This document shows, one piece after another, positions 50,406 to 59,626 of a stretch of 64,000 bases of DNA. Source of the stretch: an uncultured Bacteroidales bacterium (GTDB taxonomy: Bacteria > Bacteroidota > Bacteroidia > Bacteroidales > F082). The notes beneath the pieces are model-generated. The model made no database searches and had not been told where the DNA came from. It saw only the letters and a list, made by a program, of their open reading frames with translations. The stretch spans positions 1 to 64,000 of the forward strand of contig CAMZEK010000008.1 in assembly GCA_947305795.1 (NCBI GenBank), written 5' to 3'. Position 1 is the first letter of the stretch. Each line of letters starts with the position of its first letter. Both the position numbers and the translations under genes were made by a program.

Positions 50406-51359
50406 ATGGACTTCACAATTCAAAACCAGAAAGATACAAGATCGGGATTCGGAGAGGGTCTGCTTGAGGCGGGTCGCCGCAATCCCAAGGTGGTGGCTTT
50501 TTGCGCCGACCTCACGCCTTCGGTCAAAATGAGTGACTTCGCCAAGGCGTTCCCCGACCGTTTCTTCCAGACGGGCATCGCCGAGGCCAACATGATTGAC
50601 ATGGCGGCGGGCATGGCCATGAGCGGCTTTGTGCCGTTCACGGGCACCTTCGCGGCTTTTGCCACAGGGCGTGTCTACGACCAAATCCGCATGTGCGTGG
50701 CCTATTCCAACAAAAACGTGAAAATCGCGGGGTCACATGCCGGTCTCACCACGGGCGAAGACGGCGCGACGCACCAAATCATCGAGGATATCGGCCTGAT
50801 GAAAATGCTGCCCAACATGACGGTCATCGTACCCTGCGACTTCAACCAGACCAAGAACGCCACCATCGCTGCTGCCGAATATGATGGCCCCGTATACCTG
50901 CGTTTCGGTCGCCCGAAAGTGCCGAACTTCACTCCTGAGGACGAGAAGTTCGTCATCGGCAAGGCGCAAATGCTACAAGAAGGCACCGATGTAACCATCT
51001 TTGCCTGCGGACACCTTGTTTGGAAAGCTGTGCAAGCTCTTCCCATTTTGAAGGAAATGGGCATCAACGCGGAACTGATTAACATCCACACCATCAAGCC
51101 GTTGGATGTGGAAGCCGTGCTGAAATCGGTGGGGAAGACCCGTTGTGTGGTCACCGCCGAGGAACACCAACGCAACGGCGGCTTGGGTGACAGCATTGCA
51201 CAGGTCTTGGCCTTGAACATGCCTTGCCCGATGGAGATGGTGGCCGTCAATGACGTGTTTGGTCAGAGCGGCACGCCCGACGAACTGCTGAAAGCCTATC
51301 ACTTAGACACTCCCGACATCGTGGAAGCCGTGAAAAAAGTTGTGGCACGTAAACAATAA
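50406..51359 (+). CDS. tktB: Transketolase, C-terminal subunit
   Basis: The 317-residue protein has the pyrimidine-binding and C-terminal domains of transketolase: FQTGIAEANMIDMAAGMA (about 57-74), the segment HAGLTTGEDGATHQIIEDI (about 113-131), and LINIHTIKPLD (about 226-236). It starts one base after the stop of the N-terminal subunit, so the two form one functional enzyme from coupled translation. The same organisation also occurs in 1-deoxyxylulose-5-phosphate synthase-like proteins, but the combination and lengths fit transketolase. An alkaline phosphatase gene follows after 27 bases. Confidence 0.93.
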   Translation: MDFTIQNQKDTRSGFGEGLLEAGRRNPKVVAFCADLTPSVKMSDFAKAFPDRFFQTGIAEANMIDMAAGMAMSGFVPFTGTFAAFATGRVYDQIRMCVAYSNKNVKIAGSHAGLTTGEDGATHQIIEDIGLMKMLPNMTVIVPCDFNQTKNATIAAAEYDGPVYLRFGRPKVPNFTPEDEKFVIGKAQMLQEGTDVTIFACGHLVWKAVQALPILKEMGINAELINIHTIKPLDVEAVLKSVGKTRCVVTAEEHQRNGGLGDSIAQVLALNMPCPMEMVAVNDVFGQSGTPDELLKAYHLDTPDIVEAVKKVVARKQ

Positions 51360-51386
51360 AACGCTGAAATCAAGATTAATGCTAAT

Positions 51387-52559
51387 ATGAAGAAACTAAC
51401 TATTTTATCCCTTGTTGCCCTTGTTATGATGGGCTTGTTGCCGTCTTGCTGCAACAAAAAAGAAGAGCCACAAGAACCTGCTAAAGCCTTGAATGTCATT
51501 TATATGATTGGTGATGGTATGGCCCTGCCTCAGGTGTATGCAGCTATGTTGGCATCGGGTGAAGACCTGACCTTCTCGCAGTTTCCGTACATTGGCGTGG
51601 TCGATACGCATTCGGCCGGCAACGACATCACCGACTCGGCGGCGGGCGGTACGGCATTGGCCAGCGACCACAAAACCAAGAACGGTATGGTTGGCATGAA
51701 CCCTGACACCATTCCAGTGAAGACGATTCTCGACGTGTTTGCCGAGCAAGGCAAGGAGACAGGCATCGTGGTTTCGTGCTACGTCACCCACGCCACGCCA
51801 GCCACGTTTTATGCTAAGGTGCCGGCGCGCAAGCAGTATGAGGATATTGCTGTGCAGATGGCTGAAAGCGAATATCTTAACCTTATCATCGGAGGCGGAA
51901 TGAAGCATTTCAACCAGCGCAAGGACAGCCTCAACCTTGTCGAGCGCATGGAGAACGAACTGGGTTGGAAGGTCTATGACACCCTCGCCGACATCGACAT
52001 GACCTGCAAGAAATATGCAGTCATGGCCAACGCGGACCACATGCCTCCAGCGGCTGAGCGTGGCGACTTCCTGCCTCGTGCCGTGAAGACAGCCTTGAAG
52101 TCCTTGGACGGTGCTGAAAACGGTTTCTTCCTCATGGTGGAAGGCTCGCAAATCGATTTCGCTTGCCATGCCAACGACTCCACTTGGATGATGGATGAGA
52201 TGATGGACTTCGACTACGCTGTCAAGGTGGCCTTGGATTATGCCAAGGAGAAGGGCAACACGCTTGTGGTGGTCACGGCGGATCATGAGACTGGTGGCCT
52301 GACTTTGCCTGATCCACAAGGCAAGTATACCAATGTTGTGTTCGACTATTCCACGGGCAGCCACACCTGTCTGCCTGTGTTGGTATATGCCTACGGACCT
52401 GGTGCAGAACGGTTTACGGGCTGGATGCAAAACAGAGACCTCAAAGGCAAAATCCTGAACGCCTGCGGCTTGGAGAATATCAGCGACACCCTTCGGGAAA
52501 AAGAGGGCATGAAAATCAAGGCTGTGAAGGTCAATCTTGACTCCAACCGAAACAACTGA
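51387..52559 (+). CDS. Alkaline phosphatase family lipoprotein
   Basis: The 390-residue protein has a lipobox MMGLLPSC (Cys21). The alkaline phosphatase fold is clear: the metal-binding GDGM (42-45), nucleophile Ser84 in DSAAGGTALA, HATPATF near 138, metal ligands in EGSQIDFACHAND (about 250-262), and ADHETGGL (about 300-307). It should be lipid-anchored and periplasmic or surface-exposed, releasing phosphate from monoesters. The length is close to that of the short Bacteroidetes members. It lies between transketolase and a glycosyltransferase gene, 11 bases before the latter. Confidence 0.93.
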   Translation: MKKLTILSLVALVMMGLLPSCCNKKEEPQEPAKALNVIYMIGDGMALPQVYAAMLASGEDLTFSQFPYIGVVDTHSAGNDITDSAAGGTALASDHKTKNGMVGMNPDTIPVKTILDVFAEQGKETGIVVSCYVTHATPATFYAKVPARKQYEDIAVQMAESEYLNLIIGGGMKHFNQRKDSLNLVERMENELGWKVYDTLADIDMTCKKYAVMANADHMPPAAERGDFLPRAVKTALKSLDGAENGFFLMVEGSQIDFACHANDSTWMMDEMMDFDYAVKVALDYAKEKGNTLVVVTADHETGGLTLPDPQGKYTNVVFDYSTGSHTCLPVLVYAYGPGAERFTGWMQNRDLKGKILNACGLENISDTLREKEGMKIKAVKVNLDSNRNN

Positions 52560-52570
52560 TTCCAACCCCG

Positions 52571-54529
52571 ATGAAACTCTCTGTCGTCATCGTCAACTAC
52601 AACGTCGAGTATTTCCTCGAACAATGCCTCCATTCGGTGCGTCGCGCCATGCAAGGCATTGAAGGTGAGGTGTTTGTCGTGGACAACAACTCCGTCGACG
52701 GCTCGTTGAAGATGCTGGCGCAGAAGTTTCCTGAAGTGAAGGTCATCGCCAACAAGGAAAATGTAGGCTTCAGTCGGGCCAATAATCAGGCCATTCGCGT
52801 TTCGATAGGGGAGTACGTGCTCCTGTTGAATCCCGACACGGTGGTTGAGGACGACACCTTCAGCAAATGTCTTGCCTTCATGGACAGCCATCCCGATGCG
52901 GGCGGCCTCGGCGTGAAGATGGTGGACGGCAAGGGACAGTTTCTGCCTGAGTCGAAGCGCGGACTGCCCACGGCCAAAACTGCGTTCTACAAGATGTTTG
53001 GTTTGGCCAAGCTCTTCCCGCACAGCAAGCGTTTCGCAAGATATTACATGGGCCATCTCTCCAACGACGAGACCAATGAGGTGGAAATCCTTGCTGGCGC
53101 TTTTATGTTGATGCGCAAAGAGACACTTGACAAGGTCGGGCTTTTGGACGAGACCTTTTTCATGTACGGCGAGGACATCGACCTGTCATATCGCATCACG
53201 CAGGGTGGCTATAAGAACTATTATTTCCCCGAGACACGCATCATCCATTACAAGGGTGAGAGCACCAAGAAGACCAGCGTAAATTACGTTTTCGTGTTCT
53301 ATCGCGCGATGGAGATTTTCGCCAAGAAGCATTTTGGCCAGTCGTGGGCCAAGTCGTTTTCTTTCCTTATTAATATGGCGATTTATCTCAAGGCGTTTTT
53401 CGCTTTGGTGTCGCAGTTTTTCCACAAGGTGGCGGTTCCTTTCCTCGATGCGGTGTTGGGTTATGGCGGCTTGGCGACCATCAGTTACCTTTGGGGACGC
53501 GGCACCATTTACGAAGGCGTGGGCACTTACCCGACCTTGCTCTTTGCTGCCGTGTTGCCCGCCTATATCCTGATTTGGCTGTTAAGCACTTATTTCACTG
53601 GAGGTTACGACAAGCCCTACAATATCGGGAAAGCCGTTCTCGGCGTGGCTTTTGGCAGCGCGATTATCTTGGTTTTGTATGCTTTGTTGCCTGAAAGTCT
53701 GCGTTTTTCGCGTGCCTTGATTCTCTTCGGTATGATTTGGTTAGCCTTGGAGATGAGTCTCACGCGCTTCATCGGCATTCTGTTGGGCAACGAGAACTTC
53801 CAATCGAAACGGACGGAGAAGAAACGTTTCCTCGTCATCGGCAGTCCCGAGGAGACGCAGCGCGTCAATTCCATTTTGGAGAGTACGTCCATCAAGCCGG
53901 ATTTCATCGGTTTGGTGAGTTCGGAGGCGCAAGGTGAGGCCCCTGAGGGCTTCATCGGCAACCTCGCGCAAGTGCCTGACATCATTGAAATTTACAAGAT
54001 TACCGAGGTCATTTTCTGCTCGAAAAACGTGCCGCACCAGGTCATCATCGACAAGATGGTGGACTGGCACGCCACCAATGTTGATTACAAGATTGCGCCT
54101 GAAGATAGTCTGTCCATCATCGGTAGCAATAGCATCAACACACGTGGCGACCTCTATACCGTTGACATTAAGGCGATTGACACAGTGGCCAACCGTCGCA
54201 ACAAACGCCTTTTCGACATGGTGATGAGTCTGTTCAGCATCGTTTTTTGGCTGCCTTTGGCATTGGTGGTGAAACAGCCTGTCAAATTCTTGAAAAACGC
54301 TGTTTTGGTGTTGTTAGGCCGTAAGACCTGGGTGGGGTATTGCTCGCCCGCCGATGAGACCCAAAAACTGCCCAAGATTCGTAAGGGCGTTTACAGTCCA
54401 GCCTCGCATTTGGACAAGGACAGCCCCACCGACCCTGATTTCGTCAACCAGCTGAACTTGCTTTATGCCCGCGATTACACCGTTTGGAAAGACGCGGAGA
54501 TTTTCTTCAGATCGGTGGCGGCGAAATGA
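52571..54529 (+). CDS. Glycosyltransferase family 2 fused to a degenerate sugar-phosphotransferase-like region
   Basis: The 652-residue protein starts with a GT2 domain (about 1-250): VVIVNYNVEYF, VDNNSVDGS, LLNPDT and the EDIDLSYR catalytic-loop region. It is followed by about five transmembrane segments (about 255-400), a Rossmann-like CoA-binding type segment (KKRFLVIGSPEETQRV, about 417-432), and a C-terminal region at about 540-652. That last region echoes the polyprenyl-phosphate sugar transferase family (NKRLFDMVMSLFSIVFW, then RDYTVWKDAEIFFRSV) but lacks the conserved catalytic core. I infer a membrane glycosyltransferase acting in surface-polysaccharide assembly. The fusion is unusual. 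Hairpin sequence follows the stop. Confidence 0.85.
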   Translation: MKLSVVIVNYNVEYFLEQCLHSVRRAMQGIEGEVFVVDNNSVDGSLKMLAQKFPEVKVIANKENVGFSRANNQAIRVSIGEYVLLLNPDTVVEDDTFSKCLAFMDSHPDAGGLGVKMVDGKGQFLPESKRGLPTAKTAFYKMFGLAKLFPHSKRFARYYMGHLSNDETNEVEILAGAFMLMRKETLDKVGLLDETFFMYGEDIDLSYRITQGGYKNYYFPETRIIHYKGESTKKTSVNYVFVFYRAMEIFAKKHFGQSWAKSFSFLINMAIYLKAFFALVSQFFHKVAVPFLDAVLGYGGLATISYLWGRGTIYEGVGTYPTLLFAAVLPAYILIWLLSTYFTGGYDKPYNIGKAVLGVAFGSAIILVLYALLPESLRFSRALILFGMIWLALEMSLTRFIGILLGNENFQSKRTEKKRFLVIGSPEETQRVNSILESTSIKPDFIGLVSSEAQGEAPEGFIGNLAQVPDIIEIYKITEVIFCSKNVPHQVIIDKMVDWHATNVDYKIAPEDSLSIIGSNSINTRGDLYTVDIKAIDTVANRRNKRLFDMVMSLFSIVFWLPLALVVKQPVKFLKNAVLVLLGRKTWVGYCSPADETQKLPKIRKGVYSPASHLDKDSPTDPDFVNQLNLLYARDYTVWKDAEIFFRSVAAK

Positions 54530-54537
54530 TTGTTGTT

Positions 54538-54559
54538 GAGATGCAATGCTTTGCATCTC
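54538..54559. repeat. Hairpin after the glycosyltransferase gene
   Basis: GAGATGCAA (54538-54546) and TTGCATCTC (54551-54559) form a perfect nine-base stem with loop TGCT, eight bases beyond the stop. No T tract follows, so it may stabilise mRNA and not terminate. Confidence 0.5.
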
Positions 54560-54698
54560 ATTATATGCGACGATTTGTTTTGATGTGTAAGGTATTGCTT
54601 CTTTACAATTTGATAAATCCATTGATCCTCGCAACAACGTAAAGCGTTTCTCCATCAAAAAATCTGGCAACGTTGTGTCAACGATTGCATTTTATCGT

Positions 54699-54706
54699 TA
54701 TTTTTG
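54699..54706 (+). promoter_or_regulatory. -7 box (TATTTTTG) for C10 protease gene
   Basis: TATTTTTG lies 45 bases before ATG 54752. A TTG at 54673-54675 gives a spacing of 23 bases, slightly long for a -33 element. Confidence 0.5.
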
Positions 54707-54751
54707 CCACACTAATTGCATAATTGTATTTATTCACAAAAACACATACCT

Positions 54752-57700
54752 ATGAAAAGATTTACAATCATCATGGCATTGACCTTGCTCTTTGCCATGC
54801 CGGGTTTTGCAGAGCACGTGAGACCCGAGACGGCCCAGAAAGCGGCTAAGACCTTCTTGAGCGCCAAGTTGGTCAACCAACCTCAAATCAGCCTGGTTGA
54901 CTTTGTTGACCGGGCCTTGTTCCCCAATCTCTATGTCTACGGCAACGACCACTGCTTCGTCATCATGGCGGCGGACGACCGAGTACAGCCTGTGTTGGGC
55001 TACTCGCTGACGAGCACTTTCGGCACAGAAAGCCTTCCTGACAACGTGAGATATTGGCTCCAAGGTTATAACGACGAAATCCAGTATGTAACGGACAACT
55101 TTACACAAGCCACCTACGAAGTGACCCGCCAATGGGAAGACCTCGTCAGTGGAACACCAGCTCCAGAAAGGTCAAGAATTGTTGTCGGCCCACTGATTAC
55201 CACTGCCTGGGACCAAACCTATCCCTATAACTATTATTGCCCCAGTACATCGGGTGGTTCAGGCGGCCATTCCTATACGGGATGCGTGGCCACAGCCATG
55301 GCTCAGGTCATCAAGTATTACAACGCTCCCGTACACGGCATCGGTTCACATACCTACACACATAGCATCTATGGAGAACAAACTGCCAACTTCGGCGAGA
55401 CCACCTACCAATGGAACAACATGCCCACGCAAATCTTTTCCAATTCGTCGCAAGCACAAATCTATGCTGTGGCCACACTGATATATCAATGTGGCGTCGG
55501 TGTTGACATGAACTATGGCACAGGCACAAACGGAAGTGGAGCCTCTTCCATAAAAATAGCCCCTGCTTTGAGGAATTACTTCAATTTCAGCCAAAGTACC
55601 ACATACGTACAGCGCGAAGACTATTCCAACAACCAGTGGATTACCTTGATAAGAACGGAGTTGAACGCTTCAAGGCCTGTGGTCTACAACGGTTCATATA
55701 CCTCTGGCCATTCTTTCGTTTGTGACGGTTACGACTCTGGCACATACGGCAGTTATTATTTCCATTTCAACTGGGGATGGAGTGGCTCATATAACGGCTA
55801 CTTCAGTATTGACAACATGACTCCTGGAGGTAGTGGAGCTGGCGGCGGAGGTCACAACTACAGTTATAACCAAGACGCGGTGATTGGCATCAAGCCTTCA
55901 ACAAACACGGCCATTCCCACCAATTTGACCTATACCCAAAACGGCCGTAACGTCACACTCAGTTGGACGGGCGCTTCGGGAGCATCAAGCTACAACATCT
56001 ATTGCGACAACAACTACATTGGCAATTCTACGATAAACTCTTACACTACGACAGCTCCTTATGGCTCTAGTGTCTATTATGTCCGCAGTGTCAACTCTGA
56101 TGGAGAGTTGTCCTTGTCTTCCAATAGTATTACGGTTACCGTTGCATACCCAATGCCGATCGTCGATGACCTTCAGGCCTCGGTCTCAGGCAACAATGTG
56201 AACCTCTCTTGGACTGCTCCCGAATGGTGCTACCCCCAAACGCCTACGGCTACAGTTTCATACGGAGACGGGAACACCAATTACTCATGGAATTCCATTT
56301 ATTACGCCCATAGGTATTTGGCTGCGGACTTGGCCCAATATGCCAACAAAGCGGTGTACAAGGTCTCGACCTACGTGCAATACCCGGGAACATATTCTGC
56401 ATACGTTTACGTCGGCTCAACAAGTAGCGGGCAACCTAATTCCAGCGGCTTGTCCATGAGCATGTTGAGCATTGATGTGCAATCGGTTGGTTGGTACGAC
56501 TTTGAGGCGGACAATCCGATTATCCTTTCAGGAACACAAGACCTTTGGGTGGTGATGAAGCAAGAAAATACAGGACAAGCTTTTCCCACACCCAGTTTCG
56601 ACCTGACGCAGCACAATATCAACGCTTTTTATGCGGGGAGTTCTCCCACTTATTTCTACGACGCCAATCCCAATTATAATTGTGCATGGCGCATAAAGAC
56701 CTACATCACTGACGGCACTTACACTTACAACATTTATCGCAACGGATCGAGCATTGCAAACAATGTGAGTAACACAAGCTATAATGACAACAACCTTGCC
56801 ACAGGCGGCTACACCTACTACGTTAAAACGAACTATTATGGCGGCGAAACAGAGGCCTCCAATTCGGCGAGTGTGGTGATTGGTAATGTCAATTATTACA
56901 CCATAACTGCCACGGCCAACCCGACTAATGGCGGCACGGTGAGCGGCGGCGGCTCCTATGCCCAAGGTTCGACATGCACCTTGGTGGCTACAGCAAACCA
57001 AGGTTTCGAGTTTACTAACTGGACCAAGAACGGTCAACAGATGTCAACGAATTCCACCTATAGTTTCACGGTGAACGGTAATGCTACTTATGTGGCTAAT
57101 TTCACAGAAGTCACGCCGCCTGAACCAACAGTCATTGCCGAATACTATCCCGATGTCAACAACCAGAACAGCCAGTATGTGAGGGTGCGTTGGAATGAAT
57201 CTGTTTCAGGAGGAGGATCCAGTGGCAACAATTACAGCATCTATCGCGCCAACTGTGACGGCAGCAATGCCACAATTATTGCTCAAAATGTAACAGGCAA
57301 TCAGTACATTGACCAAACGTGGGCCAGCCTTGCCCAAGGTGAATATAAGTATGGTGTCAGTGTTGTAAATGGTAGGGGGGAGAGTGAAATCCATTGGGAC
57401 AATACACCTGCCCCGCTGAACAACCATGCCATTGACGTTTCAGCTTTTGTTGCCCCCGTCGCCAACAATAGCAATGCTAACGAGTCTCCGATGGTGAATT
57501 ACAACCGAGGTTGGATTTATTATGACGATGGCACTTATGGCACCAGCATTGGTGTTGGCGGTGGCACTATCTACTGGGGTACCATGTTCCCGGCCAGCAT
57601 GATTACCGAAAACAGACTGACGAAAGTCGCTTTGTACGAGAATGATTACAATACCAACACGATTACGGTTTACATCTATCAAGGTGGAACCTCTGCTCCT

Positions 57701-59428
57701 GGTACATTGGTTTACACTCAGACTGTGACCCCCGTGGGAGGCGATGCTTTCCATGAGATTACGCTTTCCAGCCCTGTTACCATCGATCCTTCACAGAATT
57801 TGTGGGTTGTGTTCGGTGAGTATGGCACATATCCCGCCAATGCTTGTGTTGATTCTGGCGTTGCCAACAACCGTTGGGTGAGCCTTGATGGTAGTGAATG
57901 GATGGATGTTGCCGAAGCTGGTGTTCCCGGCTATGGTTGGATGATTCGCGCATATGTTGAAGTTAGTGGTGGTGGCGGTGGCGATTCTCCGATTTGGTCG
58001 AACTGTCTTGTCAAACCAAGTCCAGTCGAATACTACGCCATCACGGCCACGGCTAACCCGACAGCCGGTGGCACGGTGACGGGCGGCGGCACCTACGAGG
58101 CAGGCCAGACCTGCACCTTGACCGCCACGGCCAACACTGGCTATCACTTCGTCAGATGGACGAAAAACGGGACCCAAGTCTCGACAAGCTCGACCTACAG
58201 CTTCACGGTGAACGGCAACGGTGCCTATGTCGCCAACTTCGCGTCAAACGGCGGGGAAGTCACCCAAACGTCAAACTTCACCTCCGGCTGGAACTGGTGG
58301 AACACCTATATCGAGCAGGGAGGCATGGACGGCCTGCAGATGCTGGAGGACGGCCTTGGCTCGAACGGCATCCAGATCAAGTCGCAGCAGCAGTACACGA
58401 ACTATTACGAAGGCATGGGCTGGATGGGTATGCTCTCGGCCATCGACAACGAGTCGACGTACAAGATCAAGACCAATGCGGCATGCACGGTGGACATGGT
58501 CGGTTTGGAGACGACTTCAGGGCAGCATCCCATCACGGTTGGCCCAGGCTGGAACTGGATTGGCTATCCCGTCAACTCGTCCATGAGCGTAGCCACGGCG
58601 TTCTCAAACGTCACGCCTGCCAGCGGCGACCAGGTGAAGGCCCAGAACGGCTATGCCAACTACTACGATGGCATGGGTTGGGTGGGCACCCTGTCGACCA
58701 TCGAACCGGGTATGGGATTGCTCTACAAGTCGAACGGCAGCGAAACCTTCACGCTTATCTATCCCGAAGGGGCAAAGAGTGAGAACCTTGTGGAGAACGT
58801 CACCGCCGACAACAACCACTGGGTGCCCGACATGTACGCCTATCCCGACAACATGACCGTCACCGCTGTGGTGGAGCTTGACGGAACAGAGCTGGCCCCT
58901 GAGCCTGTCGAAGGGCCAGCCAACTACGAGCTGGCCGCCTTCGCCAACGGTGAGTGCCGTGGCAGCGTAAGACCGATGTATGTGGAACCCATCAACCGCC
59001 ACATCGCCTTCCTGACCATTACCGGTGAAGAGGTTACCTCGCTCAGCTTCAGCCTCTATGACGCGCAAACGGGCGAAGAGATCCATGGTGCGAACGAGCA
59101 GATTAATTTCAGCAACAACGCCACCGTTGGCGACGTGAGAGAACCTTACGTCCTCCATTTCCGTGGCATTACGGGCGTGGACGAATGGGCCAACAGGCTG
59201 AACGTATTCCCGAATCCCGTGGCATGTGGCGAGGTTTTGAACATCGTCGTGCCTGCCGAAGACCTTGGCGAGATGCGTGTGGAAATCATCAACGCCCTCG
59301 GCGTGGTGGAGACGTGCCATGGTGCGTCTCTACAGACGATTACCGCACCTGATGTTGCTGGTGTTTACACGTTGCACATCACCGTGGAAGGCAAGGGAAC
59401 GTGTTACAGGAAACTGGTGGTAAGATAA
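54752..59428 (+). CDS. Secreted C10 (streptopain-like) cysteine protease with repeats and T9SS domain
   Basis: From ATG 54752 the protein is 1558 residues; the start at 54716 would place 12 odd residues before the signal peptide. Signal peptide about 1-20, then a Spi-like propeptide (about 21-135). The C10 protease domain shows the catalytic Cys178 (YTGCVATAMAQV), His320 (SGHSFVCDGY) and the FHFNWGWSG segment (Asn340 region). Downstream come FN3-like modules (about 395-480 and 490-680), two bacterial-repeat modules (about 717-785 and 1092-1163), further beta domains including an AFANGECRGSVRP module, and a T9SS type A sorting domain (about 1485-1558). It is a surface or extracellular protease. 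From about 58020 the G+C content rises sharply inside the gene. Confidence 0.93.
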   Translation: MKRFTIIMALTLLFAMPGFAEHVRPETAQKAAKTFLSAKLVNQPQISLVDFVDRALFPNLYVYGNDHCFVIMAADDRVQPVLGYSLTSTFGTESLPDNVRYWLQGYNDEIQYVTDNFTQATYEVTRQWEDLVSGTPAPERSRIVVGPLITTAWDQTYPYNYYCPSTSGGSGGHSYTGCVATAMAQVIKYYNAPVHGIGSHTYTHSIYGEQTANFGETTYQWNNMPTQIFSNSSQAQIYAVATLIYQCGVGVDMNYGTGTNGSGASSIKIAPALRNYFNFSQSTTYVQREDYSNNQWITLIRTELNASRPVVYNGSYTSGHSFVCDGYDSGTYGSYYFHFNWGWSGSYNGYFSIDNMTPGGSGAGGGGHNYSYNQDAVIGIKPSTNTAIPTNLTYTQNGRNVTLSWTGASGASSYNIYCDNNYIGNSTINSYTTTAPYGSSVYYVRSVNSDGELSLSSNSITVTVAYPMPIVDDLQASVSGNNVNLSWTAPEWCYPQTPTATVSYGDGNTNYSWNSIYYAHRYLAADLAQYANKAVYKVSTYVQYPGTYSAYVYVGSTSSGQPNSSGLSMSMLSIDVQSVGWYDFEADNPIILSGTQDLWVVMKQENTGQAFPTPSFDLTQHNINAFYAGSSPTYFYDANPNYNCAWRIKTYITDGTYTYNIYRNGSSIANNVSNTSYNDNNLATGGYTYYVKTNYYGGETEASNSASVVIGNVNYYTITATANPTNGGTVSGGGSYAQGSTCTLVATANQGFEFTNWTKNGQQMSTNSTYSFTVNGNATYVANFTEVTPPEPTVIAEYYPDVNNQNSQYVRVRWNESVSGGGSSGNNYSIYRANCDGSNATIIAQNVTGNQYIDQTWASLAQGEYKYGVSVVNGRGESEIHWDNTPAPLNNHAIDVSAFVAPVANNSNANESPMVNYNRGWIYYDDGTYGTSIGVGGGTIYWGTMFPASMITENRLTKVALYENDYNTNTITVYIYQGGTSAPGTLVYTQTVTPVGGDAFHEITLSSPVTIDPSQNLWVVFGEYGTYPANACVDSGVANNRWVSLDGSEWMDVAEAGVPGYGWMIRAYVEVSGGGGGDSPIWSNCLVKPSPVEYYAITATANPTAGGTVTGGGTYEAGQTCTLTATANTGYHFVRWTKNGTQVSTSSTYSFTVNGNGAYVANFASNGGEVTQTSNFTSGWNWWNTYIEQGGMDGLQMLEDGLGSNGIQIKSQQQYTNYYEGMGWMGMLSAIDNESTYKIKTNAACTVDMVGLETTSGQHPITVGPGWNWIGYPVNSSMSVATAFSNVTPASGDQVKAQNGYANYYDGMGWVGTLSTIEPGMGLLYKSNGSETFTLIYPEGAKSENLVENVTADNNHWVPDMYAYPDNMTVTAVVELDGTELAPEPVEGPANYELAAFANGECRGSVRPMYVEPINRHIAFLTITGEEVTSLSFSLYDAQTGEEIHGANEQINFSNNATVGDVREPYVLHFRGITGVDEWANRLNVFPNPVACGEVLNIVVPAEDLGEMRVEIINALGVVETCHGASLQTITAPDVAGVYTLHITVEGKGTCYRKLVVR

Positions 59429-59452
59429 ACGGAAACATACGTGCTTTTTATT

Positions 59453-59494
59453 CCGCAAACGGTCGCCTCAATTTTCGGGGCGACCTTTTTTGCG
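59453..59494 (+). terminator. Rho-independent terminator after C10 protease gene
   Basis: GGTCGCC (59461-59467) pairs with GGCGACC (59479-59485), followed by six T. Flanking GCAAA and TTTTGC extend the stem. Confidence 0.8.
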
Positions 59495-59553
59495 GGAAAC
59501 GAATTGTTTCAACGTAGTCAGTCTCGGGAACCCATGTTTTCCATTTTTTTTCC

Positions 59554-59584
59554 TTGCAAAAAAGGATTTTTCCCTATAAATTTG
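59554..59584 (+). promoter_or_regulatory. Promoter (TTG-20-TAAATTTG) for the terminal giant gene
   Basis: TTG (59554-59556) and TAAATTTG (59577-59584) are separated by exactly 20 bases, close to consensus, and lie 43 bases before ATG 59627. Confidence 0.65.
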
Positions 59585-59626
59585 CAGCCAATAAATCAAA
59601 CAAAAGTATAATAAAATTTAAACACT

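Noticed and set aside
51405-52565. Minus-strand ORF of 386 codons opposite the alkaline phosphatase gene
   Set aside because: Shadow of a GC-rich coding strand; no recognisable domain, whereas the plus strand carries an intact catalytic fold.
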